Source: Woeseiaceae bacterium
Lineage (GTDB): Bacteria > Pseudomonadota > Gammaproteobacteria > Steroidobacterales > Woeseiaceae
Direction: 5' to 3'
DNA: 7,063 nt
Assembly (NCBI GenBank): GCA_022615525.1
Contig: JAKEGN010000326.1
Location: forward strand, 1 to 7,063
The stretch's first letter is position 1. Each line of letters opens with the position of its first letter. Below, in pieces: positions 6,662-7,063 of this stretch. Under the pieces are notes generated by a model, which was not told the DNA's origin, searched no databases, and was given only the letters and a program-made list of their open reading frames with translations. Made by a program: the position numbers and the translations under genes.

Positions 6662-6676
6662 AAAGCTCATAGCTTT
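6662..6676 (+). promoter_or_regulatory. small hairpin abutting the 16S 5' end
   Basis: AAAGCT (6662-6667) and AGCTTT (6671-6676) are perfect complements around a CAT loop and end exactly one base before the predicted mature 16S start at 6677. It could affect final 5' trimming, though this stretch normally belongs to the long stem formed with sequence downstream of 16S, which is outside the window. Confidence 0.4.

Positions 6677-7063
<387 letters not shown>

Overview
This window is chromosomal housekeeping DNA from a Gammaproteobacterium. The evidence is the partial 16S rRNA at the right end (signature runs such as GGCATGCCTAACACATGCAAG and the GCATACGCCCTACGGG stretch of V2), the gammaproteobacterial boxA/boxC rRNA leader, and moderately high GC content. 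The 16S fragment looks closest to Chromatiales-, Steroidobacter- or Xanthomonadales-like lineages, but genus and family cannot be fixed from it.

Layout, left to right. (1) Positions 1-1992, minus strand: ppk, encoding polyphosphate kinase 1, read through all 664 visible codons without a stop and cut off at its C-terminus by the window edge. (2) 2055-3173, minus: anmK, anhydro-N-acetylmuramic acid kinase. (3) 3183-4613, minus: a membrane-anchored M23 (LytM/MepM-type) murein endopeptidase. These three genes run in the same direction with gaps of 9 and 62 nt, so they probably form one transcription unit. (4) 4614-4818: a short divergent intergenic region. (5) 4819-6018, plus: tyrS, tyrosyl-tRNA synthetase. 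(6) 6019-6676: no convincing gene, but a ribosomal RNA promoter region with two promoter-like sites (P1 with a near-consensus -35/-10 pair, P2 with a consensus -10), a large composite leader hairpin, boxA and boxC. (7) 6677-7063: the first part of 16S rRNA, which continues beyond the window.

How the genes fit together: the M23 endopeptidase opens peptidoglycan cross-links during wall growth, and AnmK returns the anhydroMurNAc released by wall turnover to the amino-sugar pool, so this pair makes a wall remodelling and recycling module. From memory, the order anmK - M23 peptidase - tyrosyl-tRNA synthetase - rRNA operon also occurs in Pseudomonas aeruginosa, so most of this window is old conserved synteny. 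The position of ppk next to anmK is the less expected part.

I found no mobile element, CRISPR array, toxin-antitoxin pair or defence system. The most unusual signal is inside the 16S gene: the usual UUCG tetraloop of helix 10 (V2) is replaced by 55 nt bounded by a perfect 12-bp inverted repeat, resembling an rRNA intervening sequence or an exceptionally long helix. Two start-codon decisions (TTG for the M23 gene, GTG for ppk) also merit attention.
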